This document shows, piece after piece, positions 34,429 to 46,545 of a stretch of DNA of 64,000 nucleotides. The notes under the pieces were generated by a model, which searched no databases, was not told the DNA's origin, and saw only the letters and a list, made by a program, of their open reading frames with translations. This DNA is from Adiantum capillus-veneris. Taxonomy: Eukaryota; Streptophyta; Polypodiopsida; Polypodiales; Pteridaceae. A program made the translations under genes and the position numbers. The DNA is taken from NCBI GenBank assembly GCA_014529385.2, contig CM043956.1:85859721-85923720 (forward strand), read 5' to 3'. Each line of letters begins with the position of its first letter. The stretch's first letter is position 1.

Positions 34429-35783
34429 CTCTTTAGGGGGAGTGCAAATAATAAGGTTAGGGTTCCTTATGTTTTTTGTTGTGTTCAATAAGTGTTGGTA
34501 CCTTTTCCCACTAATGTGCCTCCCGGAGGTATTCCTTTTGTTTCCTAGTGTGTACAGGAGCGTGTTGCTATTGATAGGATTTGGACCTTCATGGAACCTT
34601 TCTCTCGTTCACACTTCAAATCAAGCGCGACCATCAACACAAACAGGTGTTTTATGTCCATTAGCATTGCCCTTATCTTTTTGCATCCATGTTTGTCTGC
34701 TTTGATTGTGATTGGTAGCATAATATTCAACGCATTTGCTTAGTATCAAACAGTTAATTCAATGTAATGTTTTGTCATAATCACTTGTCTAGGTTTAAAA
34801 ATCAAGCAGTCCGACTAAGCTAGTTTGACCAAGCTAGGTATTAGAAATCTTCTCTTAATACCATGGGGAATGCCTTCCTAATAAGCAATGGTTACTTAGG
34901 TTCTTAATCTGATTTAGGTAGCATTGTGTGAAATGTACTAGGGCTTTCTAGTGGGCTTAACCCTATTGACCTTTAGCTTAAGTATTATAAAGGGAGTTTA
35001 CTAATGTGATGAGCCTGGGGAGGGTAACAATGTTATATGACCCCCCAAAGTTACAAAATTAAAATGATGAAAATGAACAAACAAAAAATCAAAGTGCCAC
35101 AATGTAAAATTTTAAGCTGGAAGAGAAATCCCTACTTAAATTGGTACTTCACTCACATGTATCGCCTATGGTACTAGAGCCCTAGAGGTTCCCAGTGTGG
35201 GCGCTTTTCGTTGAAAAGCAAAAAACCCAAGGCATACAAAATAAGCACACACATCAAAATTGAATCAATGTGAAAAGACTTTGGGGGGTCAAAGAAAAAG
35301 TAATCAGTCAGGCGATGATTTCATGAGAAATTCCTTTTATCGTAACTTAACTACAAGGTCTTCTAGGTATAGCCTCTAGTCAGCCCTCGAACATCAAATA
35401 CTTGACTCTCGCAATTAAACAACTTAATTGACCAGAAAAAATTGAGAAGTTACCCATGGTATTAATAGTCGAGCTCTAGTGCCTTTTGATCGTTAAATTA
35501 GCAACCCCGGACTTGTTTAATTTTTCACCTTTACATCTGTTTATGCATTTGACTATATTGCAATTTAATGTTTATTGCTGACAAATTGTCTAAAATTCTG
35601 TTACCAATCAATTTGTCTTATAAAATTGCATATGATTTTTAATTGTATATGAGAATGCAATTACTGTGGCAATGTTGTTTGATTTTGCAGTGATTGAAGA
35701 AGGCTACGCACATCCATGTCGACTGCTCTTCCATCTCGACGAACGAGCTTCAACTGGATAGCTTCCGAGGACGGAATCTACAT
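34429..35783 (+). other. E3 3' untranslated region
   Basis: About 1.35 kb without a convincing gene. It is AT-rich, with scattered short ORFs of random composition. No repeat array was seen. Confidence 0.6.
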
Positions 35784-35797
35784 CAGGAAGGGGGGCA
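35784..35797 (+). other. E3 polypurine tract
   Basis: AGGAAGGGGGGCA directly before the 3' LTR start at 35798; it primes plus-strand DNA synthesis in LTR retroelements. A near-identical tract lies about 2 kb upstream at ~33761-33774. Confidence 0.8.
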
Positions 35798-36348
35798 TGT
35801 TAATCCTCACGGCACACGGACACCCTATGATCTATAAACTTTGTATTGTTTAGAGTCAGGTACCGGGCTTGTCGGACCAATAGGAACAGGGTAAGGGTGA
35901 TCGCCGATGACAGGCGCACTCTAACTGGAATATTCAAGGAGTTAGTTGGCTAAGTATGGGCGCCCAAGTGTGAAAGGGGTGAGTTAATATAAAAGCCACT
36001 AAAACTAATTTTTACTCATTCTCTCATTGTGCAATAGAAGCCGCTCTTGATCCATCTCCACCTTCTCCTTCACCATCTCCTTGTGTGTGTGTGTGTGTAC
36101 GTGTGAGAGAGAGAGAGTGTGAGAGTGTGTGTGTGATCGAGCGTTGCGGCGGCACGACGGCGGCGAGGCGGTTGGGCGCGGAGTAGCGACGTCTCCCTCT
36201 TCTTCGCGGCGTGGGAATCTTTCATTCGCAACTACGCAGGAAGGTGAGTGACACACCATTCTTCCTTGTGAGCTTGTCTGTTGTATGAATGTGTGCTAGG
36301 AGCCTTTGTGGCTCGCACACGGCGCGTATCAAGTCCCTAGCCTTGACA
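35798..36348 (+). repeat. E3 3' LTR
   Basis: 551 bp, TGTTAATCCTCACGGCACAC to TAGCCTTGACA. It is the same as the 5' LTR except for scattered substitutions, a ~16-base GCGGCACGACG insertion near 36150 and microsatellite length changes. It is followed by GCAAG, the target duplication. Confidence 0.95.
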
Positions 36349-37490
36349 GCAAGCTTAAGCATTGAAGCATGACTCTTGGTTGGATTTGCATTCCATAGCC
36401 AAGAGCGTTGGTGTAGGCTTTCACACTCACAAGCTTGGAGAAGGAGGTGGTGTTCCTCAACTTTCACCAAGTGAGAACGCCCTTCCCAATGAGTGTGTGT
36501 GTGTGGAGTATATCCCCCTAGCACCCCCCTTCCTTGCTTTGGGTGAAATTTCTACGCTCATTGGACCCCTCTTCCCTTAGCCAATCACATGCAACATGCA
36601 GTTAAGCAAATGGGTAGTCTTTTGACAAGTGTCTTCCTTACCCCTTAGAGAGAGAGAGCTTGAAAATATCTAGATATTTGTTAGATGGAAGTAGAATCTC
36701 ATTGGACCACTCTTTAGCCCAACCAATAGCATTCAAGCACACCATGTGGTTAAGCTTAGTGAGAGTCTGACATGTGTCACATGTGCTCTTTTATAATTCC
36801 CCTAGCTTTGAGATTTTTATGCATAGGAAGTTTCTCAAGGAACTTCCTCATCAAGTGTGCAAGTTCTCTCTTTGACTCAAGCATCTTACCCCCCATGCAT
36901 AGGAAGCTTCCCAAGAAACTTCCTCATTAAATGTGACAAGTACCTCAAGTACCTTAGTCATCAAGCATGACAAGCACCTTAGATGGAGTTCCCACCAGAA
37001 GCACATCCCTAGCTTGTTTAAGTTTAGGTCACGTCCCCACCTCAAGCACATCCCTAGCTTGCTTAAGTTGAGGTCGGGTTCCCACCTCAAGCACAACCCT
37101 AGCTTGCTTAAGGTTCCCACCTCAAGAACAACCCTAGCTTGCTTAAGTTTACGTCGGGTTCCCACCTCAAGCTCAGCCGTAGCTTGCTTAAGGTCAAAGG
37201 ACTTTTAACACGAACCATTGGAGGTATTTAATGAAGCTAACCCTAAGGTCATTTAAGCTTCATTAGTTAACCTTGATCTTTGACAGACCATCTCTCATTT
37301 GGGCCCGTTTACCATTGGCCCCATGTTGAGATAGATCCATAAGCACATGTCTATATTCTAACCCCTTGTCACCATTTATTATCCCATATTAAATGATTAG
37401 TTTAATATGAGAAAATCATTTGGGTTGGTTAGATATTAGATATTTAATGACATGCAATGTGATGGTCAAAGTGTAGATGCTTTTTTTTTT
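36349..37490 (-). repeat. E4 5' LTR, right (5'-side) part
   Basis: Continuation of the LTR broken by E3; the first five bases GCAAG repeat 22938-22942. A minus-strand TATA-like box (ATTATAAAAGAG) at about 36790-36800 gives a plausible promoter firing toward E4 gag. The outer end is not fixed and lies before the inverted repeat at 37496. A minisatellite sits at about 37010-37195. Short ORFs here have no coding character. Confidence 0.5.
37010..37195. repeat. Minisatellite in the E4 LTR
   Basis: About four imperfect copies of a 35-60-bp unit with the words TTCCCACCTCAAGCACA, ACCCTAGCTTGCTTAAG and TTAGGTCGGG. Copies vary in length by loss of the GTCGGG part. Confidence 0.75.
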
Positions 37491-37495
37491 AAAAA

Positions 37496-38250
37496 GGTAG
37501 CTCACTGACGTATGATTACTGGGTCCTAAGGTACTACCAGATTTTGAAAAGTTTCATAGAAGATATAAAAAAATAACATACCCTGATGATGTATTGTTTT
37601 CGTTTTGAGCTTGAATACATTTATCGACATCCATCATTTACCCATAAGATATCTAGTCTTTTTACTACACTAGCCAGATGATTGCTCACAGCTTGAAAGT
37701 TTTGCGGACAAGTGGAAACTGGATAGCTCTTACCTGTTGGTTCCCCGGCTTGAAAACAATCTAGGTTTTCTCTATTAAACTTGCCCTTATTTGCGCTCAT
37801 TTCATATCATATCAGCTAATAGGATGATGATTGCATTACAATTATACTTCCTTTATACTGTTACAAAGAATATAGAACTTTATATCTCCAGCTAGGGTTC
37901 AAATTTCTAGAATGGGTTTATGGCATATTGGGTACTCTTTGGTGTGAGAGTTGGTCGTTGGACTATGCTTTTGATTGTCTCTGGCTTTTTAGTTGTTCTC
38001 TTACTAATCTCTGGTTGTTACTGTTTTGGTTTTGGCTTAATGCTTCTCTTGGGGCTTAGACTTGCCTAGAGTGTCTGGTTGAGTTTCGGAGTATAGCTTG
38101 TTAGCTTTTACTTTCAAAACATAACTTTTCTACTTTTTTATTTCCATACCAAGAAGAATAAATCTGTTGCAGCTTTTTTAATTTTTGGTTACAAGTGTTG
38201 GAATTGGTATCATTTTTTTAGCACAGAAGAAAACTAAAATATATTACTGG
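37496..38250. repeat. Inverted repeat A, left arm
   Basis: Starts GGTAGCTCACTGACGTATGA. It matches the reverse complement of 40126-40895 with frequent substitutions and small indels, ending in the GGTATCATTTTT...CAGAAGAAAAC region. Arms of ~750 bp with a 1.9-kb loop could be long terminal inverted repeats of a foldback or Mutator-like element. No transposase was seen in the loop, and no target duplication. Confidence 0.8.
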
Positions 38251-38599
38251 CTTTATGAAAAAATATGTCAGCCATGACTTATGAAGAGAGACTGTGGTAA
38301 ATGATTATGTTAGCTAAGATAATTGAATCTGTTCGTAACTCATTAAAGTAAAATTTCAAACTCCAAACATATGGAATAGGACTCCCCTTGTCGTTCTGCT
38401 GGTTACCGGAGTCCTGTACCTTACTGGGTCGTTCCTCATTATAAGACATCACCTTACAATGTTTTTTGAAAAACACTCAGATAGGTTATGTCTTTAATGT
38501 CTCTAGAGGGCTATAGAATCCTTTAAGCTCAGTTAGTGAAATAAAATATGGGTCTGACTTTGCTCATATGTAATTGGCTTTCCTCTAGAACTTCGGGAG

Positions 38600-39310
38600 G
38601 TGTTTTGAAATAGAATAATTGTTAAAAACTGATGCCTACTATTGGGTGTACGTCTCAAGCTAACGTGTGCATCTCATTTAAGGTAAAAATCTCACCAATC
38701 TGTTTTAAGAATGATTTAAAATTTTTTAAACATAGTTTGACTGATGGAATCGCTTTAAACACTTTAAACTAAAGATAGGTTGTAGAATGTTTTCAAAAAT
38801 CTGGAACTTCTTTGATAAATGGTAGGATCTATAAGGGGAATCTCACTCTCTAGGAAAGATTTGCTAAAAACCAAGGTCTATCTTATAGTAATAACTTGGC
38901 TTAAAAAACTCTTATTTCTTTTTTCAAAATACAAATACATTTGAGAGCAGTTGGTTTTTTTTCATTGGGACATGGATAACAACTAGGATGCCCACGCATC
39001 ACCTGTACACAATAACAATTGCTAACCAAGCATTTTCTTGTTTACTATGGGTGCAGGTGAGGGCTACCTTCTTTGATAAAAACATGTTGTTTGATGTGAT
39101 TGAGGACATGAGGCTTATCTTTTACCTTGAAGCAGCTTCACTCTAGACTTAGGATTACTTTCTCCCATGTTATATGTTGTTTTCTTCACTACCTTGTACA
39201 AAATTTATTCTCAGCAGCAACAAATAAATTATTGTACATATCCATTGTATTTGCCTAGAATTATTGGTCTATGAACAGGTAGTGTTCGTTTGCGTGTATG
39301 TATATATTTA
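38600..39310. repeat. Inverted repeat B, left arm
   Basis: The part around 39020-39310 (AACTAGGATGCCCACGCATC, ACTATGGGTGCAGGTGAGGG, TATTGGTCTATGAACAGG) is the reverse complement of 43312-43630. More diverged matches continue inward to about 38600 (against ~43900). The arm lies inside the loop of inverted repeat A while its partner lies outside, so the two pairs interlock. No coding sequence was seen. Confidence 0.65.
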
Positions 39311-40125
39311 GAACCGTTATACACACAATAAACACAAAAGAGAGATTGTCTTTCTCTTTTGGACCTTGGTTCTAGTTCTTAGCACCTGTTACAATAAAAG
39401 TTATTATATTCTAATAGGCAGGGGTGCTATCACACATTCGTAGTGGTCCCCTTTGACCGACTGGTGAAGGGTTGCTAGCACTACCATTTTATTCTAGCTA
39501 ATCTCGTACTCGTTTTCAAACGTCATTTTTTCCTTGTCTTTTCACTATTTTATAAATTTTTGTCCACCAGGCTACTTGGAAACTCACTGCAAGAATGAAG
39601 GTCTACTCTGACCCAAAAAAAAGAGCTCTAATTTCAAATAAATTATGACTCGGTAGAGAATTAGAAAATGTCTTTCCAAATATCTCTTTCAAGATTAGGC
39701 TCTGTTAAACTCAAATAGAGTACTCTCTGTATAAACTTTATGGGTCTACTTTGCTAGTCCAAGATGTGTTAATCTAACTTTTGACTTTGGAATCTGTGCA
39801 GATTATCTCCCTTTCCCAAGGTCTTTCTCTCCCTATGGAACCTCTCTCCTTTGCTTCTCTACTTGTGTTGAAATGTATGCAAGATAGCAAAGCTTCAACT
39901 TTAATTTTTGATGCCTCAAAAGATTCTAGTATGTCACTTGTCCAGCTTATTTCCTTTTACCAATGGGTGAAAGTTCTTGCTCTCCTCTCGTTAAGAATAA
40001 AACTGAGGGTATCAGCCTATTGCTCGAATTTACTTCTAATTTGGCTGGTCTTTCCAAAGCCCATATTCAGGACTTAGCTTCCTTCTCTTCTAAAGGCTTT
40101 GAATTATCCAATCTTCTCAAAAAAT
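39311..40125. other. Loop of inverted repeat A, nothing coding recognised
   Basis: AT-rich spacer. The ORF at 39781-40077 (98 codons, Leu/Ser-rich) has no recognisable motif. Confidence 0.45.
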
Positions 40126-40895
40126 AACATATTCTAGTTTTCTTCCCTGCTAGAAAAATGATACCAATTCCAATACCTGTAATAACCAGAAATTAAAAAA
40201 GCCGCAGCAGATTTATTCTTCTCGGTATGAAAATCAAAAAATTAGGAAAGTTATGTTTTGAAAGTGAAAGCTAGCAAGCTATACTCCGAAACTCAACCAG
40301 ACCCGCTAGGAAAGTCTAAGCCCCAAGAGAAGCATTAATCCAAAACCAGAACAGTAACAACTAGAGATTAGTAAGAGAACAGCTAAAAAATCAAAGACAA
40401 TCAAAAGCATAGTCCAATGACCAACTCTCACACCCGAGAGTACCCACTATGCCATAAACCCATTCTAGAAATTTGAACCCTATCTGGAGATATAAAGTTT
40501 TATATTCTTTGTAACAACATAAATTGGGTATATTTGTAATGCAATCATCATCCTACTAACTAATATGATATGAAATGGGAGCAAATAAGGGCAAGTTTAA
40601 TAAAGCAAAGCCTAGATTGTTTTTAATTCGGGGAACCAAACCATAACCAAGAAAAATCTATCCAGTTTCCACTTGTGAGCAACACTTTCAAGCTGCAAAA
40701 GGTGAGCAACCAATCTGGCTAGTGTAGTAAAAAGACTAGATATCTTACGGGTAAGTGATGGATGTTGGTAAATGTATTCAAGCTCAAAACAAAAACAAGA
40801 CATCATCAGGGTATGTTATTTTTTTATGTCTTCTATGAAACTTTTCAAAATCTGGTAGTACTTAGTACCGAGTAATCATACGTCAGTGAGCTACC
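40126..40895. repeat. Inverted repeat A, right arm
   Basis: Ends CGTCAGTGAGCTACC at 40895, the reverse complement of the left arm start. Divergence is roughly one change in 8-10 bases by eye, so this is old. Confidence 0.8.
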
Positions 40896-43311
40896 TATGT
40901 TTAAAGTAAAATTCAATGACAAAAAAATCCCAGAATCAGAGCATCCTGTCATTCACAAATCTGTCCAATTGGCAAGAGTTATAAATACAAAGATTACTAT
41001 CTACCCAAGTGTATCACAATCATCTTAACCAAACCAGCCCAGCCCCGGCTAGATGTGTGACGAACACCACAAGGTCAAAAATAAAACACTTGTAAACGCG
41101 GAAAAGATGATGACTCCATCACAGCTTTTTCCATACTTTTAGGGATGTTGCAGTCTCAACAACTTACAATTTTGAACACATAGACTGAAAACACAGAACA
41201 AAGGTGCTAAGTGAGTATAGTACTCACTTGTTCCACATCAATGAGGGTTTTATAGAGGTTGAAGCCCAACCATAGGTGATGGGACCCAAAATCTTCCATA
41301 ATTCCCCGCCATCGAGGTAGCTCTAAAAGCCCAGGTCTCCTGGGATTTCTTTACCACAAGATTCATGTGTCAAAACGTGAGTGCAGTAGCCGTGTATCTA
41401 TGAACACTTCATTCATGTGCAGACTATAGAGGGTAGTGTGCGACAGAGCAGATCTACGAGCGGGTTAAATGTTTGTAAAAGAATTACAGCAAGTAAAAAC
41501 TCTCTACAAGCACTCATAAAGTATGGAAATTTTGAAAGGTTAGGGTTAATAGGCAACAAATAAAAACTACCTTGAAAAAAAAAGAGGGTACAATGAATCC
41601 CACTTTATTTTACTAATAGTACTGAGATTAAGAACTACTAATTTTGTAGTAGTAGCCAGTTTGAAAATATCATACTATTTTTGCTAAGTCGATGTGCAGC
41701 TCAAAAGATTCTTATGAGGTAAAGGCTCAGAATTTGGATGGTCGCAAATGAACAATACTCATAGTACCAACCTTTCAAAAGAGACTATTATAGGTAGGAT
41801 GGCCAGTTGGGTAAGTTTCTAGGAGAAACATATGTCGAGAAAATAAATGTGAGTTAGAGTGTTACGGGATCCAATAAGAGTGGGCATGTAACGAGGGGCT
41901 TTATGTACGGATAGTCACTCGGTAGAGGTTGCTATGTGGGTCTATGTAAGATAGGCATATTATACTTCAGAGTGCAGTGTAATAGACTAGGGCAATTTTT
42001 AAGATTTTAACACCAACAGTTTTCAAGTTCCTTCAATAACTTGTCTTAATCTGTGTCTTATATTTTATTTGCTATGACTTATAGTCAAGATCAGGTATTA
42101 GCGATATCCATTTCTAGCACAATCAAGTGAGTCCTTCAAGAGAAACACCATACTCCATTATGAGCATCTTCTATTCCCTCTATTAGAAACATCAGTTGCG
42201 CAGACGAAATGGTAGACATATCAAAATAGAGTGACATGGGTAACTCTTTGGGGTCGAGAACACTTCAGGAACAATATCTGTATGGCCATGGTAAAGGAAG
42301 CCCTAGGCTTAGGGCCACAGTATTATTATGTGGCACATTTAATGAAGCGTGGATTTTTTGAGTGGTTATATTTGCTAGTGCAGTTTCTACCACATCATAA
42401 GATATATTTGTATCCCCATTTTGGCCTTCCCTTTAAGAGGATATTTTAACCACACACCCCACACCAGGGAGTTAAGTGTAATTTTAGTCAACCGTATCTT
42501 ACCATTGGTAGAGCGTCCAAACATGTGTTATTATTGTGACAGCTGCTTGTGTGATCATGCAATGGATGGGTTAATTGAGATGTAAAGGTGAAGAAAAAGA
42601 AAAAGAGGGGTTTTATTGAATATAAGCCATGCTCTTTCTGCCCAATTTATGTAGTGAAGCATGAGAAAGGACTCATGCAATTTTGTGTGTGTGTGTGTGT
42701 GTGTGTATGTGTGTGCGTGTGTATGCCCACCCATTCCCAGGCACCATATTCTAAGAGGTACGTAGGAGACCCATCGAATATGGGGCTACTACCTCAAAAA
42801 GAGAAAAAATTAAATATTTTTTATTTCAAGAAGTGAGAAATTAATTTCTCAAGTGTATCTCATTCAGGTTTAATGAGACTAATCAAGATCTGCCAATCAA
42901 ACTTAAGGCTGGACTAGTTATGATTTTTTAAGGAATTGCAGATACATACAACAAGGTCTTTTCTAAGAAACTTATTATTGATAAACTTAATAATAAGAGT
43001 GTTGATTTTTTCATATGCTAAAAAACTGTCTGACAAGGCATACATTATAAGAAATAGCATTCCTAGACAGGTGTGTTAAGAATTTTTGACAGGTCCGAGG
43101 AGCAACTATGGAGAAGTGAAGCTCTTGTGAAGCTAGAGGGTTGCAGATTATTGTGTTGTGCTTGCCGAGGATGTGTAGGCTTTGAGCTATGTTGTAAATG
43201 GTGTTTTTATGAGTTGAAACCATCATTGCTATGCATTTTGTGTCAGTTCCCCCTTTCCCCTTCTCTTCTCTGTTGTGTGTATGTGTGTGTGTGTGTGTGT
43301 GTGTGGCAGTT
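40896..43311. other. AT-rich spacer with (GT)n
   Basis: No gene recognised. The 72-codon ORF at 42231-42449 (with LMKRGFFEWLYLLVQFLPHH) has no identifiable family. A (GT)n microsatellite lies at about 42683-42722 and another at about 43277-43304. Confidence 0.45.
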
Positions 43312-43930
43312 CTATATATATATATGCGCACTGCCTGTTCACAGACCAACAATTCTAGGAAAATACAATGGATTTGTACAATAATTTATTTGCAGTTGAA
43401 AATAAATCTTGTACAAGGTAATGAAGATAATAAAGTATAACATCGGAAACAGTAATCCCAAAGTCCGGGTAATGTTGCTTCAAGGTAAGAGATTGCCACA
43501 AGTTAAGAACAGAATGTTTTTATCAAAGAAGGTAGCCCTCACCTGCACCCATAGCCACAAGAAAACAATTCGTTAGCACGTGACTGTACACAGGTGATGT
43601 TGGGCATCCCAGTTGTTATCCATGTTGCAATGAAAAAACAAACAGTTCTCTACACGTATTTTGTTTTTTTGAAAACAGAATAAGAGTCCTTGGTTTTTTG
43701 CCAATCCAATTTTGGAGATTGAGATTTCCACAAAGCTACTTAAGCTCCAGATTTATTTTATAAAATTTTCTACTGCCTAACCTTAGTTTAAAAGAGTTTT
43801 AAGGAGTTTACCAAAACACCTAAAAAAATAAACTTCTTCTTTAACCAGATCAGGGAGTCTTTTACCCCATAGGAGCAAGCACAAGAAAGCTCGAGGACAA
43901 ATATCTGTTTTTTAAGGGCTAAAATACCTC
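43312..43930. repeat. Inverted repeat B, right arm
   Basis: Contains CCTGTTCACAGACCAACAAT, AGGTAGCCCTCACCTGCACC and GGCATCCCAGTTGTTATCCA in the opposite sense to the left arm. A (GT)n run precedes it at about 43277-43304. Confidence 0.65.
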
Positions 43931-44602
43931 TTGTAGAGATAAAGGACGGCATGGTTATGTATGAAAGAAGTTAGAGCTTGATTTTGTTTCCTTTTCAAAG
44001 CCCAAAAAGGCATCAATAGTATATTCGCGAAAGCCAAACCAACCCACAACAGAACTACACATTAAGGTCCAGGACCAGCAAACCAACCTAGAGGAATTTG
44101 AAACATGAGTTTGGATTCTTTTAGAACACAATCCATGTCCCAATGAAAAAACTAATGTTGTAAATTGATATATAGAAAAAGAAATCCTTATGTAAAGTTC
44201 CTATTGTTTCGTTATTTAAAAGCTGAGATATCCCATAGAAAAAGCTCCATCTAAGTATTTCCCGAATTTTAAATACAAACCAGACCCTATTCAATGAATT
44301 TTGAGCAGGTTCAGTCATATCTACTGCCATTATCAAAAATACCTTCGTCATTATGTCATTCCAACATACTTTTAGCAAAGCTTGTTACAAACTAGATTTA
44401 TCCCATTTTGCCATAAACTACTCAATCCTTCTCTTTCTTTTTATTAATAAAAGTAACAGTCGAAGTCTTTTTTGAAAAAAAACTATATATGTGTATTGAT
44501 AGTGTGTTTCAACCTTTGTCTAAGTGGCAGCACAAGTTGTCAAACTCATCCACCACTTGTACGCCAGTCAATAGGAAACTAGCCTCTACGGGCTACACAC
44601 GG

Positions 44603-46040
44603 CTAGGTTGCTTTTGTAGTGCATGAATATCCAACCACTTTGCTAGGAACATGTTCATAGAATCTTTGTTCCTCTCTCTTTCCTTGATCCGAAACCCAGG
44701 TAATTTGAAATCCTTCAGCAGAGTTGAGGATTTCTATACGAACGGCCATGCTGCTGTATCGACCTGGATCCCTGTAACCATGGGTGAGGCTATGCTCACT
44801 CGTGCCATGAGTACTCCAATGAAGAGGAGATGTAATTGAAGTAGCTATCATTGCATCTAGACTTGTGGAGATGCTTTTCATCATCTAGACTTGTGGAGAT
44901 GCTTTTCATCATCATGAATACACAAACCTTTACTTTTTCTAAGGTGGTCAAGTTGGCAATAAATCATTTGAATATTTTTCTAGAGAGGTCTGTCTCCATA
45001 AAGATATCAACAAAATTGTCCAAGTCATGGTCCTTATCATCATCCTCCAAGGGTTCCTCATCATCCCACTTAATGATGTCAATCTCCATAAACTCTAACT
45101 CATCATCTAGAAGTGGGTCAATAGGGTTGGTGGCCTCTACATCTGTGCCAATTGCAAAGGCACGGTCTACGATCATGGAGGGTGTTGGCAGATCACGTGA
45201 AGTAACTGACAAACCTGCTCAAGCGAGAAAGTACCTAGTGTCTATAGCCAGATAGTTTGACTGGGTTAAGCTCACAACCATCGACAACACACCCAAAAAT
45301 CCTACAAATATAGAAGACGGATGGGATATACCACAGTGTGTAGATATATTTTTAATGTTTTAGCAATTAAATGCACTAAAGTCAAAAAAATTTGAGGACC
45401 TGTACACAAATGCTAAAAGAAATGAGCAATAATGAAATAGTCACCCCTAAGTTGCAAATCATTGTAGAAATCAGCGGTATGTCGAGGGGTCCACTGTGAG
45501 AGTCGACCGTGTGAAAAATCGATGTAGTTGATAGTCCGCTTGATGAAAACGGCTACGTGTGGTAATGGTGTCTAATCAAACAAACACTCAATGAATATGG
45601 CTATGTATTCTCATTGCAGATCATTTGCCTCAGGTTACTTTGAGTCTGCTCTATGGTCCATGAAAAATCCCTTTTCTAATCCCTTGATGGTGGATGCAAA
45701 TTGTCTACGTGCTTCGGTGCAAGTCCAATTACTTTGCGTCAAAAGAAAGCCCAAGCCATACAAATAGAGGCAAGCTATTGTATGGAAACAATTGCTTGAA
45801 GAAAATTGAAAAAAGGTAATTCAAGTAGGTGATAAATTGATTTTACACACCCTCTCTTTCTGTGTGTGTAGCAAAATCGATGAGCAGCATGCGAAAAGTT
45901 TGATGAGCAGGGGATGAGTATGCAATGATTGCACAAGGCACCAAAATAGGTGCTCCAGTCTTTGTTGGCATTGTAGATGGCAGGCTATAGGTGGTGATCC
46001 TCCTCACTATCTCACACGGGCATGGACAGGAGGGGATCAA
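44603..46040 (-). pseudogene. Unidentified minus-strand coding remnants
   Basis: Several open or nearly open stretches on the minus strand have protein-like composition: 46040-45843, ~45760-45650 (SNWTCTEARRQFASTIKGLE), ~45560-45440 (INYIDFSHGRLSQWTPRHTA), 45212-44964 (acidic: LDDELEFMEIDIIKWDDEEP) and 44884-44603 (SAEGFQITWVSDQGKREEQR). They could be exons of one decayed gene. I recognise no family. A 28-base tandem duplication (CATCTAGACTTGTGGAGATG) lies at about 44857-44912. Confidence 0.25.
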
Positions 46041-46155
46041 TGGTCCACACCCATTTTGGAGATCGGGTATGATCTAAGCCGTTCGATGCGATTTGTGTAA
46101 ATTCGGGAAAATAGGTAAATTCAGATGCAACAAAACTTATAAATTCGAGTGCCCT

Positions 46156-46173
46156 CCCCCCCCCCCCCCCCCC
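46156..46173. repeat. Poly-C tract of 18
   Basis: An uninterrupted run of 18 C. It abuts the tRNA-like segment on its 3' side (minus-strand sense), so it could be the homopolymer tail of a SINE. Its exact length is uncertain in any sequencing method. Confidence 0.8.
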
Positions 46174-46185
46174 AACTCTCCTCCC

Positions 46186-46252
46186 CCGGAATCGAACCCA
46201 GAACATCACCTTTGCAAGCCTATCACCTTGACCAGCTCACCTATCCATGCTT
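46186..46252 (-). ncRNA. tRNA-like pol III promoter segment, probable SINE head
   Basis: The minus strand has a perfect B-box word GGTTCGATTCC (46198-46188) and, 28 bases upstream, an A-box-like TGAGCTGGTCAAGG (46239-46226). The spacing suits an internal RNA polymerase III promoter. The segment does not close into a proper tRNA acceptor stem, so it is more likely a tRNA-derived SINE head or tRNA pseudogene than a working tRNA. The body and tail of the SINE were not delimited. Confidence 0.45.
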
Positions 46253-46545
46253 GTTGAAAGCATTGGGAGAAGGGCTTCCCTTATGATGAACCCGCCGTTG
46301 TGTAAATTGGGGTCAGTTTAGAAAATTCGAGTGTGCCGCAACATCGGATGGCCCACGAGTGTTGAGGGGTATCATCAATAGTTGCAGCTATACAACTTGG
46401 CTAGTGGTAGGCAGCATTGATGGCCACATCTATGGTGTTTGTGGACGTTGTTAGAAATTGTTGGCCCCCTACAGACTTGAGAGAGAGGGAGAAGGTGCTA
46501 TGCTCACCCCCCCCCCTTTTTCTTCCCTGCAAGCAAAAAAATCCC

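Larger units (their letters stand above)
22943..36348 (+). mobile_element. E3: complete Athila-like Ty3/gypsy retrotransposon (13.4 kb)
   Basis: LTRs at 22943-23477 and 35798-36348, tRNA-Asp-type primer site, gag (24485-28567), pol (28554-32510), a post-integrase retropepsin-like ORF, a further small ORF and a polypurine tract. The insertion is flanked by GCAAG at 22938-22942 and 36349-36353, a perfect 5-bp target duplication inside the E4 LTR. By eye the LTRs differ by about 20-25 substitutions over ~530 aligned bases plus one ~16-base indel, roughly 4%. RT, single RNase H and integrase order, and the tRNA-Asp primer, fit the Athila branch. The usual env-like ORF is not seen. Confidence 0.93.

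Noticed and set aside
43011-43352. Minus-strand ORF with a His-Thr repeat
   Set aside because: Produced by the (GT)n microsatellite; no coding features outside it.
46186-46252. Functional tRNA gene
   Set aside because: A and B boxes are present, but the acceptor stem does not pair and no proper anticodon loop could be placed.
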